From Dehalococcoidia bacterium UBA2777 (GTDB taxonomy: Bacteria; Chloroflexota; Dehalococcoidia; UBA2247; UBA2777), in NCBI GenBank assembly GCA_002352365.1, contig DEIJ01000151.1:1-6770 (forward strand): a stretch of 6,770 nt of DNA, given 5' to 3'. Shown piece after piece: positions 1-6,671 of the stretch. Made by a program: the position numbers and the translations under genes. The notes below the pieces were generated by a model, which saw nothing but the letters and a program-made list of their open reading frames with translations, had not been told where the DNA came from and did no database searches. Position 1 is the first letter of the stretch, and the number at the start of each line of letters is the position of its first letter.

Positions 1-88
1 ACTGAAGTCCATCACATTTGGCTGATAAAGAATCCTCTCACCAACTCAGAGACTGAATGAACGGATTCAGCTTTAGTGGCCCCGGATG
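1..88. other. Short gene-free stretch downstream of dnaN
   Basis: I see no open reading frame or RNA gene here. A 6-bp inverted repeat, CTGAAT at 53-58 and ATTCAG at 65-70 with a 6-nt loop, lies about 20 bp beyond the dnaN stop. It is not followed by a T-run on the minus strand, so it is not a convincing intrinsic terminator. The stretch is cut by the window edge, so the next gene is unknown. Confidence 0.5.
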
Positions 89-1219
89 TTAGCTCCATTG
101 CACAAACATGGGCATGACCACATGAACATAGTTCTCCAAGCCCACTGGGCGGATAACCCCCGGGCTCGATGGGGTGGTAACCTCTAAGGCTACTTGTCCC
201 TCACGAAGTACGCTCAATACCTCTATAAGATACTTCCCATTAAAGGCAATTTTGGCTGCTTCACCAACAACCTGGGCGTCAACCTCTCCCACGTTATCGC
301 CAACCTGTTCAGAGCGTGCCGAAGTGCTTATCCTCCCCGGGGAGAGTTCTCCACCGGGGGTTATCTGAAACCGAACAATACCACCGCCATCTCGTGCGAA
401 TATAGAGGCAGTCCGCGTTGCTCTTAGGAGCTCTGAGGTGCCAACCACCGCCCGAGTAGCGTAACTTTGAGGGATAAGCTGCTTATAGTTGGGGAAGGTA
501 CCTTGTATTAGTTGGGAGACCACCTCTACATTCTTCAAGCGGAAGAGCAATTGACTTCTATTAGGGTTAGTGGCTATTTCAACAGGTTCCTCTTGCTCTG
601 CCAGCAGGCGGCTCAGTTCGCCCAGGGTGCGCCCGGGGATGATAAGCTCCATCTTTTCCGCTACTTTGGAGGCCAGGGGTACCTTATGCACTGCTAGTCT
701 GAAGCCGTCGGCAGCGGCTAAACTCAAGGTATCCTCATCAAACTCGGCATAAACCCCAGTGAGCACCGGCCGGGTATCCTCTGAGGCGGTAGCAAATGCC
801 ACCCGACTGATCGCTACCCGGAGGATCTCAGGATCAACCTGGATAATTACCTCATCACCCACTTTAGGTATCGGGGGAAAGTCTTCAGCATCTATCCCGC
901 TGATCCGCGCCTTAAATCTGGCGCATTCAAGCTCTAAAGTGTGCTTAGACAGGGTTAAGTCAATCCTATCATTGGGTAGGGAGTTAACAAATTCACTAAG
1001 CAGTCTCGCCGGAACAGTAATTGCCCCTTCTTGCTCCACTCTGGCGCCAATCCAACAGCTAATGGCAATCTCTAAGTTAGTGGCAGCGAGCTTAAGTCGA
1101 GATTGCTCTGCGGCAAGGAGCACGTTATTGGTAACCGGTAATGTGGTCCGCGTGGCCACCGCTCTGCCTACTACACTTAGCCCCCTGGATAAGTTCTCTT
1201 GAAGACATGACATCTTCAT
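89..1219 (-). CDS. dnaN: DNA polymerase III subunit beta (sliding clamp)
   Basis: This is the ring-shaped processivity clamp that encircles DNA in the cytoplasm and tethers DNA polymerase III and other partners. The 376 residues fit the usual length of about 365-380 and the three-domain clamp fold (roughly 1-125, 126-245 and 246-376). Visible family signatures are R24 followed by TLPVTNN, a DFPPIP motif at 113-118, TRPVLTGV at 149-156, AADGFRLAV at 169-177, FPNYKQLIP at 242-250, FNGKYLIEVL at 326-335, and the C-terminal SSPGVIRPV...YVHVVMPM ending at residue 371. The MPM peptide is part of the known partner-binding pocket. Five residues (FVQWS) follow it. The ATG at 1219 is preferred over the ATG two codons later because a strong ribosome binding site sits 6 nt upstream of it. 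The gene is divergent from uvrA rather than next to dnaA, which is unusual. Identity is very secure. Confidence 0.97.
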   Translation of the reverse strand: MKMSCLQENLSRGLSVVGRAVATRTTLPVTNNVLLAAEQSRLKLAATNLEIAISCWIGARVEQEGAITVPARLLSEFVNSLPNDRIDLTLSKHTLELECARFKARISGIDAEDFPPIPKVGDEVIIQVDPEILRVAISRVAFATASEDTRPVLTGVYAEFDEDTLSLAAADGFRLAVHKVPLASKVAEKMELIIPGRTLGELSRLLAEQEEPVEIATNPNRSQLLFRLKNVEVVSQLIQGTFPNYKQLIPQSYATRAVVGTSELLRATRTASIFARDGGGIVRFQITPGGELSPGRISTSARSEQVGDNVGEVDAQVVGEAAKIAFNGKYLIEVLSVLREGQVALEVTTPSSPGVIRPVGLENYVHVVMPMFVQWS

Positions 1220-1225
1220 ACCACA

Positions 1226-1232
1226 CCTCCCC
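1226..1232 (-). promoter_or_regulatory. Ribosome binding site of dnaN
   Basis: On the minus strand the sequence GGGGAGG ends 6 nt before the ATG at 1219, a close match to the Shine-Dalgarno consensus with good spacing. The second in-frame ATG at 1213 would be 12 nt away, so this site decides for the first. Confidence 0.75.
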
Positions 1233-1248
1233 TTGCATGCTAAAGGAT

Positions 1249-1277
1249 AGTATATCGCATACGCCGCTATTGCTCAA
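1249..1277 (-). promoter_or_regulatory. Putative sigma-70-type promoter of dnaN
   Basis: Read on the minus strand, TTGAGC (1277-1272) is followed after exactly 17 nt by TATACT (1254-1249). Each is near the TTGACA/TATAAT consensus. The predicted transcript would start near 1242 and have a leader of about 23 nt carrying the ribosome binding site. The -35 hexamer overlaps that of the opposing uvrA promoter. This is a consensus match only. Confidence 0.6.
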
Positions 1278-1299
1278 GATCGATCCTCGGTGCTACAAT
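1270..1299 (+). promoter_or_regulatory. Putative sigma-70-type promoter of uvrA
   Basis: On the plus strand, TTGCTC (1270-1275) is followed after 18 nt by TACAAT (1294-1299). The predicted start is near 1306, about 20 nt before the uvrA ATG. The first three bases of -35 match the consensus and -10 matches at five of six. This placement argues against translation from the in-frame GTG at 1290, which would lie upstream of the transcript start. I see neither an E. coli-type (CTGT-N8-ACAG) nor a Gram-positive-type (GAAC-N4-GTTC) LexA site nearby. Confidence 0.5.
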
Positions 1300-1310
1300 T
1301 AATATATCTG

Positions 1311-1317
1311 AAGAGGG
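1311..1317 (+). promoter_or_regulatory. Ribosome binding site of uvrA
   Basis: AAGAGGG ends 8 nt before the ATG at 1326. It supports that ATG over the in-frame GTG at 1290, which would add 12 residues ([12 protein letters not shown]) that do not look like the start of a UvrA protein. Confidence 0.65.
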
Positions 1318-1325
1318 CCAAGCAT

Positions 1326-4199
1326 ATGTCTGTTGATGCCATAGTGGTTAGCGGGGCACGAGAGCATAATCTCAAGAACATAGAGGTCATCATTCCTCGG
1401 GACAAGCTGGTAGTCATCACCGGGGTTTCCGGCTCAGGGAAGAGCTCTCTTGCCTTTGATACTATTTATGCTGAAGGGCAGCGCCGCTATGTCGAGTCTT
1501 TGTCCGCCTACGCCCGTCAATTCCTGGGGCGGATGGAGAAGCCAGATGTTGATTATATTGAAGGGCTGAGCCCAGCCATCTCTATTGATCAAAAGGGTCC
1601 ATCCCGCAACCCCCGCTCCACTGTGGGAACAGTGACTGAGATTTATGACTATCTACGGCTGCTTTTCGCCCGCATAGGTCATCCCCACTGTCCTAAGTGC
1701 GGCAGGGAGATATCACGGCAGACAGTGCAACAAATTGTTGACGCTATCCTCGCTCTTCCCCAGGGCAGCCGCATCATGATTATGGCCCCCACGGTTCGTG
1801 ACCGCAAAGGTGAGCATGAAGCAATCTTTGCCGACTTAAGGAAGGGGGGATATGGGCGAGTGCGCCTTGATGGGCGCATTTATGACCTCTCCGAGGAATT
1901 CCAATTGGATAAGAACAAAAAACACTCCATTGAGGTGGTGGTCGACCGATTGGTTATCGGCGAGGAAGCCCAGGCTAGTCGCATCGCCGATTCAGTAGAG
2001 ACCGCTTTGAAGTTGGGGAATGGGATGGTGTTGGTTTCTCTTTTAGATGGGGAGGAGTTGCTCTTCTCCGAGCATTTCGCCTGCGTGCATTGTGGAATCA
2101 GCTTGGGGGAGATCGCCCCCCGAACCTTCAGCTTCAATAGCCCTCATGGTGCTTGCCCTGCGTGCACCGGACTGGGGATCAAATTGGAGATTGACCCTGA
2201 CTTGGTCATCCCCAATAAGGAATTTAGCTTAGCTGAGGGTGCCATTCAACCTTGGATGCGCTCCGGCTCCGACACCACTTGGTTTTCGAGCTTGCTTGAA
2301 GCAGTGGCCTCCTATCATAGCATATCGCGCCATACCCCAGTCAAGGAGCTAAGCGGGCGGGATATTCATACTATCCTCTATGGCAATGGGGGAGAGCGCG
2401 TCATAATGAAGTATAAAGACCATTATGGCAGAGTAAGGGAGTATTATACTAACTTTGAAGGGGTGATTCCCTATTTGGAGCGCCGCTATCGGGAGACAGA
2501 TTCCGATTATGTTCGGGCTGAGATCGAGCGCTATATGTCTTCATGCCCCTGTCCTGTCTGCCAGGGAAGACGCCTTAAGCCAGAATCACTAGCGGTAACT
2601 ATTGCTGGTAAGAACATTACCGAGGTGACCTCTCTGTCCATTACCCAGGCACTGGAGTGGATACAATCTATCACCCAGCAGCTTAGCCCTCGAGAGATTA
2701 CCATTGCCCACCAGATCCTGAGGGAGATCGAGGCTCGCTTGGGTTTCCTCATCGACATCGGGTTGGATTATCTCACCTTGGATCGCCCTTCAGCCACCCT
2801 TAGTGGTGGCGAGGCACAGCGGATTCGCCTCGCCACCCAGATAGGCAGTGGGCTTATGGGAGTACTTTATATTTGTGATGAGCCTACCATAGGTCTACAT
2901 GCGGCGGATAATTTCCGCCTCATCACCACTCTGAAGCGGCTAAGAGACTTGGGCAATACCATTATCATTGTAGAGCATGACGAGGCGATGATGCGGGCCG
3001 CAGATCATATCATTGATCTCGGGCCAGGGGCTGGTGAGCATGGTGGCAGGGTGATAGCTAGCGGGACCAGAGAAGATATTATGGCTTGCCCCACTTCGAT
3101 AACCGGACAATACCTCGTTGGGGCACGGCAAATACCCCTGCCCTCGAAGCGTCGCCGGGGGGTGGGGAAGGAGCTGGTGATTTTGCGGGCGCGCGAAAAC
3201 AATCTTAAGGATATTGAGGTTCATATTCCTTTAGGCAAACTAGTTTGCATTACCGGGGTATCGGGCAGCGGCAAAAGCACCCTGATTGACGAGATACTGT
3301 ATAAAAAGCTGGCGCAAACATTATACCGAGCCAAAGACAAGCCTGGTGCCTGTGATGGCATTCTGGGCGTGGAACATATCGACAAAGTGGTCAATATTGA
3401 CCAATCCCCTATCGGGCGAACGCCACGGAGCAACCCAGCAACTTATACCACCACCTTTACCCCCATTCGAGAGCTCTTTGCCCAAGTCCCTGAGGCAAGA
3501 ATGCGAGGCTACACTCCGGGACGTTTTTCATTTAATGTCAAAGGCGGGCGCTGTGAGGCCTGCCAAGGGCAGGGATTCATTCAGATTGAGATGCAGTTCC
3601 TCCCCGATGTCAGTGTGCCCTGCGAGGTATGTAAAGGGAAACGCTATAACCGTGAAGCCCTGGAGATCGAATTTAAGGGCAAAAACATCGCTCAAGTGTT
3701 AGACCTGAGCATAGAGGAGGCCCTTTCCTTCTTTACTCATTTCCCCACAGTGAAGAGTAAACTTCAAACCTTATACGATGTAGGGCTGGGTTACCTCAAA
3801 CTGGGACAGCCTGCTCCCACCCTTTCCGGAGGTGAAGCCCAGCGGGTGAAATTGGCTACTGAGCTTTCCCGCAGATCATCAGGCAAGACACTTTATATCC
3901 TCGACGAACCTACTACTGGCCTTTCCTTCGAGGATATTGCTGCCCTATTGAGAGTATTGCACCGCCTCACCGATGGCGGTAATACGGTGATTGTCATCGA
4001 GCACCACCTGGATGTGATCAAAAATGCCGATTGGATTATTGACCTCGGGCCAGGAGCCGGTGATCACGGTGGCTATATTATCGCCACAGGAATCCCTGAA
4101 GAGATAGCCCACCATGAAGCTTGCCTTACTGGCCAATACTTGCGCCCGGTGCTCGAGCGGCATCGAGTGCCATATCCAGAACTAGAGTTGACCAACTGA
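1326..4199 (+). CDS. uvrA: Excinuclease ABC subunit A (UvrA)
   Basis: UvrA is the dimeric damage sensor of nucleotide excision repair. It binds distorted DNA, loads UvrB and uses two ABC-type ATPase sites. The 957 residues match the usual 940-970. The first half has Walker [10 protein letters not shown] at 33-41 (K39), signature LSGGE at 492-496 and Walker [12 protein letters not shown] at 515-525. The second has Walker [10 protein letters not shown] at 644-652 (K650), LSGGE at 833-837 and Walker [12 protein letters not shown] at 857-867. Zinc ligands are clear: C253/C256 with C277/C280, C409/C412 in a CPVCQGRRL motif, and C743/C746 with C766/C769 (CxxC-19-CxxC). An extra CPKC pair sits at 122-125 in the UvrB-binding region. 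Serine 867 stands where the familiar GLHF motif has histidine. The start is the ATG with a good ribosome binding site. The last 74 bp overlap the opposing glycosidase gene. No uvrB or uvrC is in the window. Identity is very secure. Confidence 0.98.
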   Translation: MSVDAIVVSGAREHNLKNIEVIIPRDKLVVITGVSGSGKSSLAFDTIYAEGQRRYVESLSAYARQFLGRMEKPDVDYIEGLSPAISIDQKGPSRNPRSTVGTVTEIYDYLRLLFARIGHPHCPKCGREISRQTVQQIVDAILALPQGSRIMIMAPTVRDRKGEHEAIFADLRKGGYGRVRLDGRIYDLSEEFQLDKNKKHSIEVVVDRLVIGEEAQASRIADSVETALKLGNGMVLVSLLDGEELLFSEHFACVHCGISLGEIAPRTFSFNSPHGACPACTGLGIKLEIDPDLVIPNKEFSLAEGAIQPWMRSGSDTTWFSSLLEAVASYHSISRHTPVKELSGRDIHTILYGNGGERVIMKYKDHYGRVREYYTNFEGVIPYLERRYRETDSDYVRAEIERYMSSCPCPVCQGRRLKPESLAVTIAGKNITEVTSLSITQALEWIQSITQQLSPREITIAHQILREIEARLGFLIDIGLDYLTLDRPSATLSGGEAQRIRLATQIGSGLMGVLYICDEPTIGLHAADNFRLITTLKRLRDLGNTIIIVEHDEAMMRAADHIIDLGPGAGEHGGRVIASGTREDIMACPTSITGQYLVGARQIPLPSKRRRGVGKELVILRARENNLKDIEVHIPLGKLVCITGVSGSGKSTLIDEILYKKLAQTLYRAKDKPGACDGILGVEHIDKVVNIDQSPIGRTPRSNPATYTTTFTPIRELFAQVPEARMRGYTPGRFSFNVKGGRCEACQGQGFIQIEMQFLPDVSVPCEVCKGKRYNREALEIEFKGKNIAQVLDLSIEEALSFFTHFPTVKSKLQTLYDVGLGYLKLGQPAPTLSGGEAQRVKLATELSRRSSGKTLYILDEPTTGLSFEDIAALLRVLHRLTDGGNTVIVIEHHLDVIKNADWIIDLGPGAGDHGGYIIATGIPEEIAHHEACLTGQYLRPVLERHRVPYPELELTN
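4126..4199. other. Tail-to-tail coding overlap of uvrA and the glycosidase gene
   Basis: The last 74 bp of uvrA (plus strand, TGA at 4197-4199) are also the last 74 bp of the glycosidase gene (minus strand, TAA at 4128-4126). On the minus strand the overlap encodes most of the conserved C-terminal SWSTLVLD motif plus a tail. On the plus strand it encodes the end of the conserved TGQYL region of UvrA plus a variable tail. I see no hairpin with a T-run between the genes, so transcripts probably run into each other. Confidence 0.85.
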
Positions 4200-5610
4200 A
4201 CGGACAACAAGCCGAGCCATCACCGCTTTGAGAATGGTAGAGGTCGCAAAAGCCCTGGCGGCGAACTAGCTCATAAGTTCGTAAGGCAAGCTCATCAGCG
4301 ATTCTATTGTACTCCTGGAAATGTTCCGGGAAACGCTGGGCTTGCTTACGCAGCCCTTTAGCTATATACCAGTTGGGATAAACCCAAGTTTGCAAGCCAC
4401 GCCAGATTATATGATCTTCCCTCTCCTCCTTGACACTCTCCAGGGGTACCACTGGCAAAGGGTATCTTAGCCAATACTCCTGGGGGTTTAGCAGATGCTC
4501 ATCGATTAATCTTTCCACCTTCCCTTGATCGATATTGTCTAACATGAGGGGCATTAGTGAGGAGATAGTATTAACCTCCAGCTGTTTATTCTGGCCCCTC
4601 CTGGCATCTAAGCTATAAAATAGTCCGCTTTCCTCATCATACATCTGGCTCAGGATGGCCTCCTCTACCTTAAGCCCCTGACGGTGGAAAAATTCACCCC
4701 AGTTATCCTCAACAACCTGGCAGAGGCGGCCAAGGGCAAAGAGGTTTTGGGCATAAATGCAGTTGACCAGCACATCCTTAACTCGGAACTTGTTAGAAGC
4801 GGTGATTTTGTTCATATCCCATCCCATCAGGCGGTGCCTTAGCATTAGCTTCAGCATTGGCCCTCGCCATACCGGCTGGGCATTAGACTCACCATAGACC
4901 AGATCATATTCGGGGCTGCGGTCTTTACCCGATTCATAGGAGATGATGATTTCGATTAGATTATCTCCATTTCGATCGCGCTCCTTATCCAGATAGAGGT
5001 AGTATCTCTTTAGCTGGGGCAGGACGCGGCGGACAAATTCTATGTCACCGCTTCGGCCGTAGATGGCTTCCACCGCCTGAGCCAAAGCTGGAGGCTGAAT
5101 ATAGGCCGAGGTGTGCCTTGAGGGGTAAACAAGTTGCAGAAGCCTATCTACCCAGTGCATCCTCGGTTTATTCCATATCATGTGAGGTATGAACCCATCC
5201 TCTCTCTGGGCATAAAGTAAGCTCTCGATCTCTTTCTCCGCCAGCCCCACATCAATGCTTGACAGCACAATGGCATGAGCACAGGAGTCCCAAAACCATT
5301 GATGCGGATAGATTTGCTGCCACGGTAGCATTATATTCCGCCACAGGTGTCTCAGCCAGCCAGGAAGCCAGGAGGGAAGATCCCCTTCGAGAGAGGGGGC
5401 GTGAAAAACGCAAAGCTCTTCCCTTCTGTTCCAGGTTCGCTGCTCAGTTACTCGGTTGTTTTCCAATACCGCGCTCGTTTGCTCCTCCAGCCACGGTAAA
5501 TCTATTTCCCCTGGAGGGACTCCTCGGCTTGCCATCATTGGCACAAGGTAGCTACTAGCTAGTATCAGGATTGCTAAGTGAGTTGCCACAAGCTTTGCCA
5601 GCGCATTCAT
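4126..5610 (-). CDS. MGH1/GH63-like (alpha/alpha)6-barrel glycoside hydrolase
   Basis: The 494-residue protein resembles the inverting alpha-glycosidases of the mannosylglycerate hydrolase/GH63/trehalase-like group. Visible signatures are [10 protein letters not shown] at 101-110, [13 protein letters not shown] at 134-146, [13 protein letters not shown] at 224-236, [18 protein letters not shown] at 403-420 and a C-terminal [10 protein letters not shown] at 470-479. By family analogy D230 in ESGKD is the likely general acid. The general base, normally a glutamate in a short motif before the last signature, appears as aspartate (D456 in GFCDLY), so catalysis is uncertain. The substrate cannot be read from sequence. 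Compatible-solute glycosides (mannosyl- or glucosylglycerate) and other alpha-glucosides are possible. Residues 7-27 are fairly hydrophobic and might be a signal peptide or membrane anchor, but several polar residues weaken this. The start is uncertain: the ATG at 5610 has only a close, weak AGG. An ATG pair at 5538/5535 and a GTG at 5589 have no better site. The 3' end overlaps uvrA by 74 bp. Confidence 0.85.
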   Translation of the reverse strand: MNALAKLVATHLAILILASSYLVPMMASRGVPPGEIDLPWLEEQTSAVLENNRVTEQRTWNRREELCVFHAPSLEGDLPSWLPGWLRHLWRNIMLPWQQIYPHQWFWDSCAHAIVLSSIDVGLAEKEIESLLYAQREDGFIPHMIWNKPRMHWVDRLLQLVYPSRHTSAYIQPPALAQAVEAIYGRSGDIEFVRRVLPQLKRYYLYLDKERDRNGDNLIEIIISYESGKDRSPEYDLVYGESNAQPVWRGPMLKLMLRHRLMGWDMNKITASNKFRVKDVLVNCIYAQNLFALGRLCQVVEDNWGEFFHRQGLKVEEAILSQMYDEESGLFYSLDARRGQNKQLEVNTISSLMPLMLDNIDQGKVERLIDEHLLNPQEYWLRYPLPVVPLESVKEEREDHIIWRGLQTWVYPNWYIAKGLRKQAQRFPEHFQEYNRIADELALRTYELVRRQGFCDLYHSQSGDGSACCPFSWSTLVLDMALDAARAPGASIGQ

Positions 5611-5615
5611 AACCT

Positions 5616-5645
5616 ATTGTAAAACTCTAATATCTAAGCTCTGAA
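5616..5645 (-). promoter_or_regulatory. Possible promoter of the glycosidase gene, giving a very short leader
   Basis: On the minus strand TTCAGA (5645-5640) and TACAAT (5621-5616) are separated by 18 nt. If used, transcription would begin at or next to the ATG at 5610, giving a leaderless message, which would fit the lack of a good ribosome binding site. The -35 match is only four of six and the region is AT-rich, where chance matches are common. Most of the site lies inside the inverted repeat at 5627-5769. Confidence 0.25.
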
Positions 5646-5769
5646 TCCTAAACAATACCAAATGACCAAAATCCAAAGAACCTAAACCGTTTCGAATTTA
5701 TGTCATTTAGTTTTGAGTTTTTAACTTCGGTCATTTGAGCTTGTTTAGGGTTTAGAAATCAGTATTTAG
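5627..5769. repeat. Imperfect 143-bp inverted repeat (MITE-like or palindromic intergenic repeat)
   Basis: The left arm (5627-5667) and the reverse complement of the right arm (5729-5769) match at 30 of 41 positions by hand alignment without gaps. The best part is CCTAAACAA...CAAATGACC (5647-5667) against 5729-5749, with 18 of 21 matching. The 61-nt centre is AT-rich. The element fills most of the 204 bp between the marC homologue and the glycosidase gene and codes for nothing. It resembles palindromic AT-rich intergenic repeats that I recall from Chloroflexota and other environmental bacteria, but I could not search. A degenerate relative lies at 6491-6671. Confidence 0.7.
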
Positions 5770-5814
5770 GATTTGCCTCTATCCTTAGTCGGTATCAAGC
5801 ACTTTGAAAGCTTA

Positions 5815-6360
5815 CTACATTAGCTCCATCTCTATGAGTCCCTGGCGGATCATCCTTACTGCGATTGCTGCCAGAAGCAAGGAGGCAATTTTTGCCGCTG
5901 CCCTTAAGCCCCCGGTGCCCAAAAACTGGGCTATCCTATTGGCTTGACTAAACACCAGCCAGGCGAGGGCTAAATTACCCACAAAAGCCACCACCACCAC
6001 CCCAATGCCGTATTGGTCAGTCAGAATCAGAATAGTAGTAAGAGTGGCTGGGCCAGCCACTAAGGGTGTGCCTATAGGCACAACCCCGGCCGTTTGTTCC
6101 CCGGGGGTGGTTTCCATCATCTTGCCGGTCACTAGATCTTTGACCGACAAAACCAACAGGATCAGTCCACCAGCAATTAGAAAGTCGGCCGAGAGAATAC
6201 CCAACATTGAGAAAATGAATTTGCCCAAGGCCAAAAAGCCAAGCCCCAGACCCAAAGCAGTGAACAGAGCATAGTGCAGCGTTCTTGTTCGCTGTGATGG
6301 CGATTCATCTGGGGTTAAGGCAAGGATAAACGGCAGTGTGCCTATGGCATCAATAGCCAC
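5815..6360 (-). CDS. MarC-family integral membrane protein
   Basis: This is a small multi-spanning inner-membrane protein of the MarC/YhgN family, whose transport role is unproven; the old link to antibiotic resistance is not supported in E. coli. Read from the GTG at 6360 it has 181 residues. Visible features are AIDAIGTLPFILALT at 2-16 (family motif usually AI[DN]P.G.LP, here with alanine for proline at residue 5), hydrophobic segments near 29-52, 58-75, 97-115, 117-138 and 156-175, and the signature PIGTPLVAGPATLTT at 95-109. The loop at 76-94 (KDLVTGKMMETTPGEQ) is polar, as in relatives. The GTG start has no ribosome binding site and cuts the first helix. The frame stays open to 6408 and encodes a good helix continuation there (separate entry), which would bring the protein to about 195-197 residues, the normal family size. 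It lies upstream of the glycosidase gene on the same strand. Confidence 0.88.
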   Translation of the reverse strand: MAIDAIGTLPFILALTPDESPSQRTRTLHYALFTALGLGLGFLALGKFIFSMLGILSADFLIAGGLILLVLSVKDLVTGKMMETTPGEQTAGVVPIGTPLVAGPATLTTILILTDQYGIGVVVVAFVGNLALAWLVFSQANRIAQFLGTGGLRAAAKIASLLLAAIAVRMIRQGLIEMELM

Positions 6361-6408
6361 AAATAAAGGGATGAAAGATAAAGCTAAGTGGTTGAAAAAA
6401 ATGGTGAT
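6361..6408 (-). other. Probable true N-terminus of the MarC homologue without a canonical start codon
   Basis: In frame with and directly upstream of the GTG at 6360, the minus strand encodes ITIFFNHLALSFIPLF, which joins VAIDAIGTLPF to make a typical first MarC helix. The frame is closed by TAA at 6426-6424 and contains no ATG, GTG or TTG before 6360. The only start-like codons are ATC (6408-6406) and ATT (6402-6400), both near-cognate. A sequencing or assembly error in the nearby C6 and A7 runs, or at one base, is an alternative explanation. Confidence 0.5.
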
Positions 6409-6412
6409 GTTT

Positions 6413-6420
6413 CCCCCCTT
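6413..6420 (-). promoter_or_regulatory. Candidate ribosome binding site of the MarC homologue
   Basis: AAGGGGGG on the minus strand can pair with the 16S tail (one G-U pair). It ends 4 nt before an ATC and 10 nt before an ATT, and more than 50 nt before the GTG at 6360. It therefore favours translation from the upstream near-cognate codons. Confidence 0.4.
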
Positions 6421-6422
6421 AC

Positions 6423-6428
6423 ATTATA
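6423..6428 (-). promoter_or_regulatory. Consensus -10 box (TATAAT) upstream of the MarC homologue
   Basis: A perfect TATAAT on the minus strand (6428-6423) sits 15 nt before the ATC at 6408. The sequence 17 nt further upstream (GGCCAC) is a poor -35. If used, transcription would start near 6416, inside the G-run, giving a leader under 15 nt. Confidence 0.35.
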
Positions 6429-6490
6429 TATAGCGCCCTGAACAGGTGGCCTAAACCCTTCAGGCTAGCATCTCAGAGGGATCAAATCCC

Positions 6491-6541
6491 AAATTCTAAG
6501 CACCAAATGCTAAACAATATCTAAATCTAAAGAACCAAAAA
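6491..6541. repeat. Degenerate second copy of the left arm of the 5627-5769 repeat
   Basis: The 10-mer CTAAACAATA at 6510-6519 is identical to 5648-5657, and AAAGAACC at 6529-6536 is identical to 5675-5682. The flanking CTAAGC...AAAT before it is also similar in the two places. Between the two identical blocks this copy is 8 nt shorter. Same orientation as the first copy. Confidence 0.55.
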
Positions 6542-6550
6542 CTCAATGTG

Positions 6551-6585
6551 AGCATTCAGCTAGCAGTTTTCAGCAGTCAGTAGCT
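6551..6585. repeat. CAGC/CAGT-rich short repeat patch
   Basis: TTCAGCTAGCAG at 6555-6566 and TTCAGCAGTCAG at 6569-6580 are near-copies 14 bp apart, followed by TAGCT. The patch separates the two halves of the degenerate repeat copy around it. I recall similar TCAGC-rich intergenic patches in other bacteria but cannot name a family. Confidence 0.35.
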
Positions 6586-6644
6586 CCCTCTAGGCTTGCT
6601 TACAGGATTCATACAAAACCTAAACACTTACCACTTATTTTGTC

Positions 6645-6671
6645 TTACTTGGGTCATTTGAATCTATTCCG
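6645..6671. repeat. Degenerate right arm of the second repeat copy
   Basis: GGTCATTTGA at 6652-6661 is identical to 5729-5738 of the first repeat, and the preceding TTACTTG resembles TTAACTTC at 5721-5728. Order and orientation relative to the left arm at 6491-6541 are the same as in the first copy, but the spacing is about 60 nt longer. Confidence 0.45.

Noticed and set aside
1..88. Intrinsic terminator of dnaN
   Set aside because: The only stem (CTGAAT/ATTCAG) is short, not GC-rich, and has no T-run after it on the minus strand.
759..1202. A 147-codon plus-strand reading frame opposite dnaN
   Set aside because: It lies entirely antisense to a clearly conserved clamp gene, is rich in serine, leucine and alanine without any recognisable domain, and has no ribosome binding site of note.
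1290..1325. GTG at 1290 as the uvrA start
   Set aside because: It lies between the predicted -35 and -10 elements, lacks a ribosome binding site, and adds residues not typical of UvrA; the ATG at 1326 has both a suitable site and the usual N-terminal sequence.
1220..1325. SOS (LexA) operator upstream of uvrA
   Set aside because: Neither CTGT-N8-ACAG nor GAAC-N4-GTTC type sites are present; a lineage-specific LexA motif cannot be excluded.
1..1325. Replication origin near dnaN
   Set aside because: No cluster of DnaA boxes (TTATCCACA-like) or AT-rich unwinding region is visible, and dnaA is not adjacent.
3286..3702. A 138-codon plus-strand frame inside uvrA
   Set aside because: It is an out-of-frame shadow of a conserved part of UvrA, including the zinc module, and shows no protein family features.
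5259..5558. A 99-codon plus-strand frame opposite the glycosidase N-terminus
   Set aside because: Low-complexity, arginine- and alanine-rich translation antisense to the signature [10 protein letters not shown] region; best explained as a shadow.
5611..5814. CRISPR array or tandem repeats
   Set aside because: The repeated blocks are inverted arms of one palindrome, with no regular repeat-spacer alternation.
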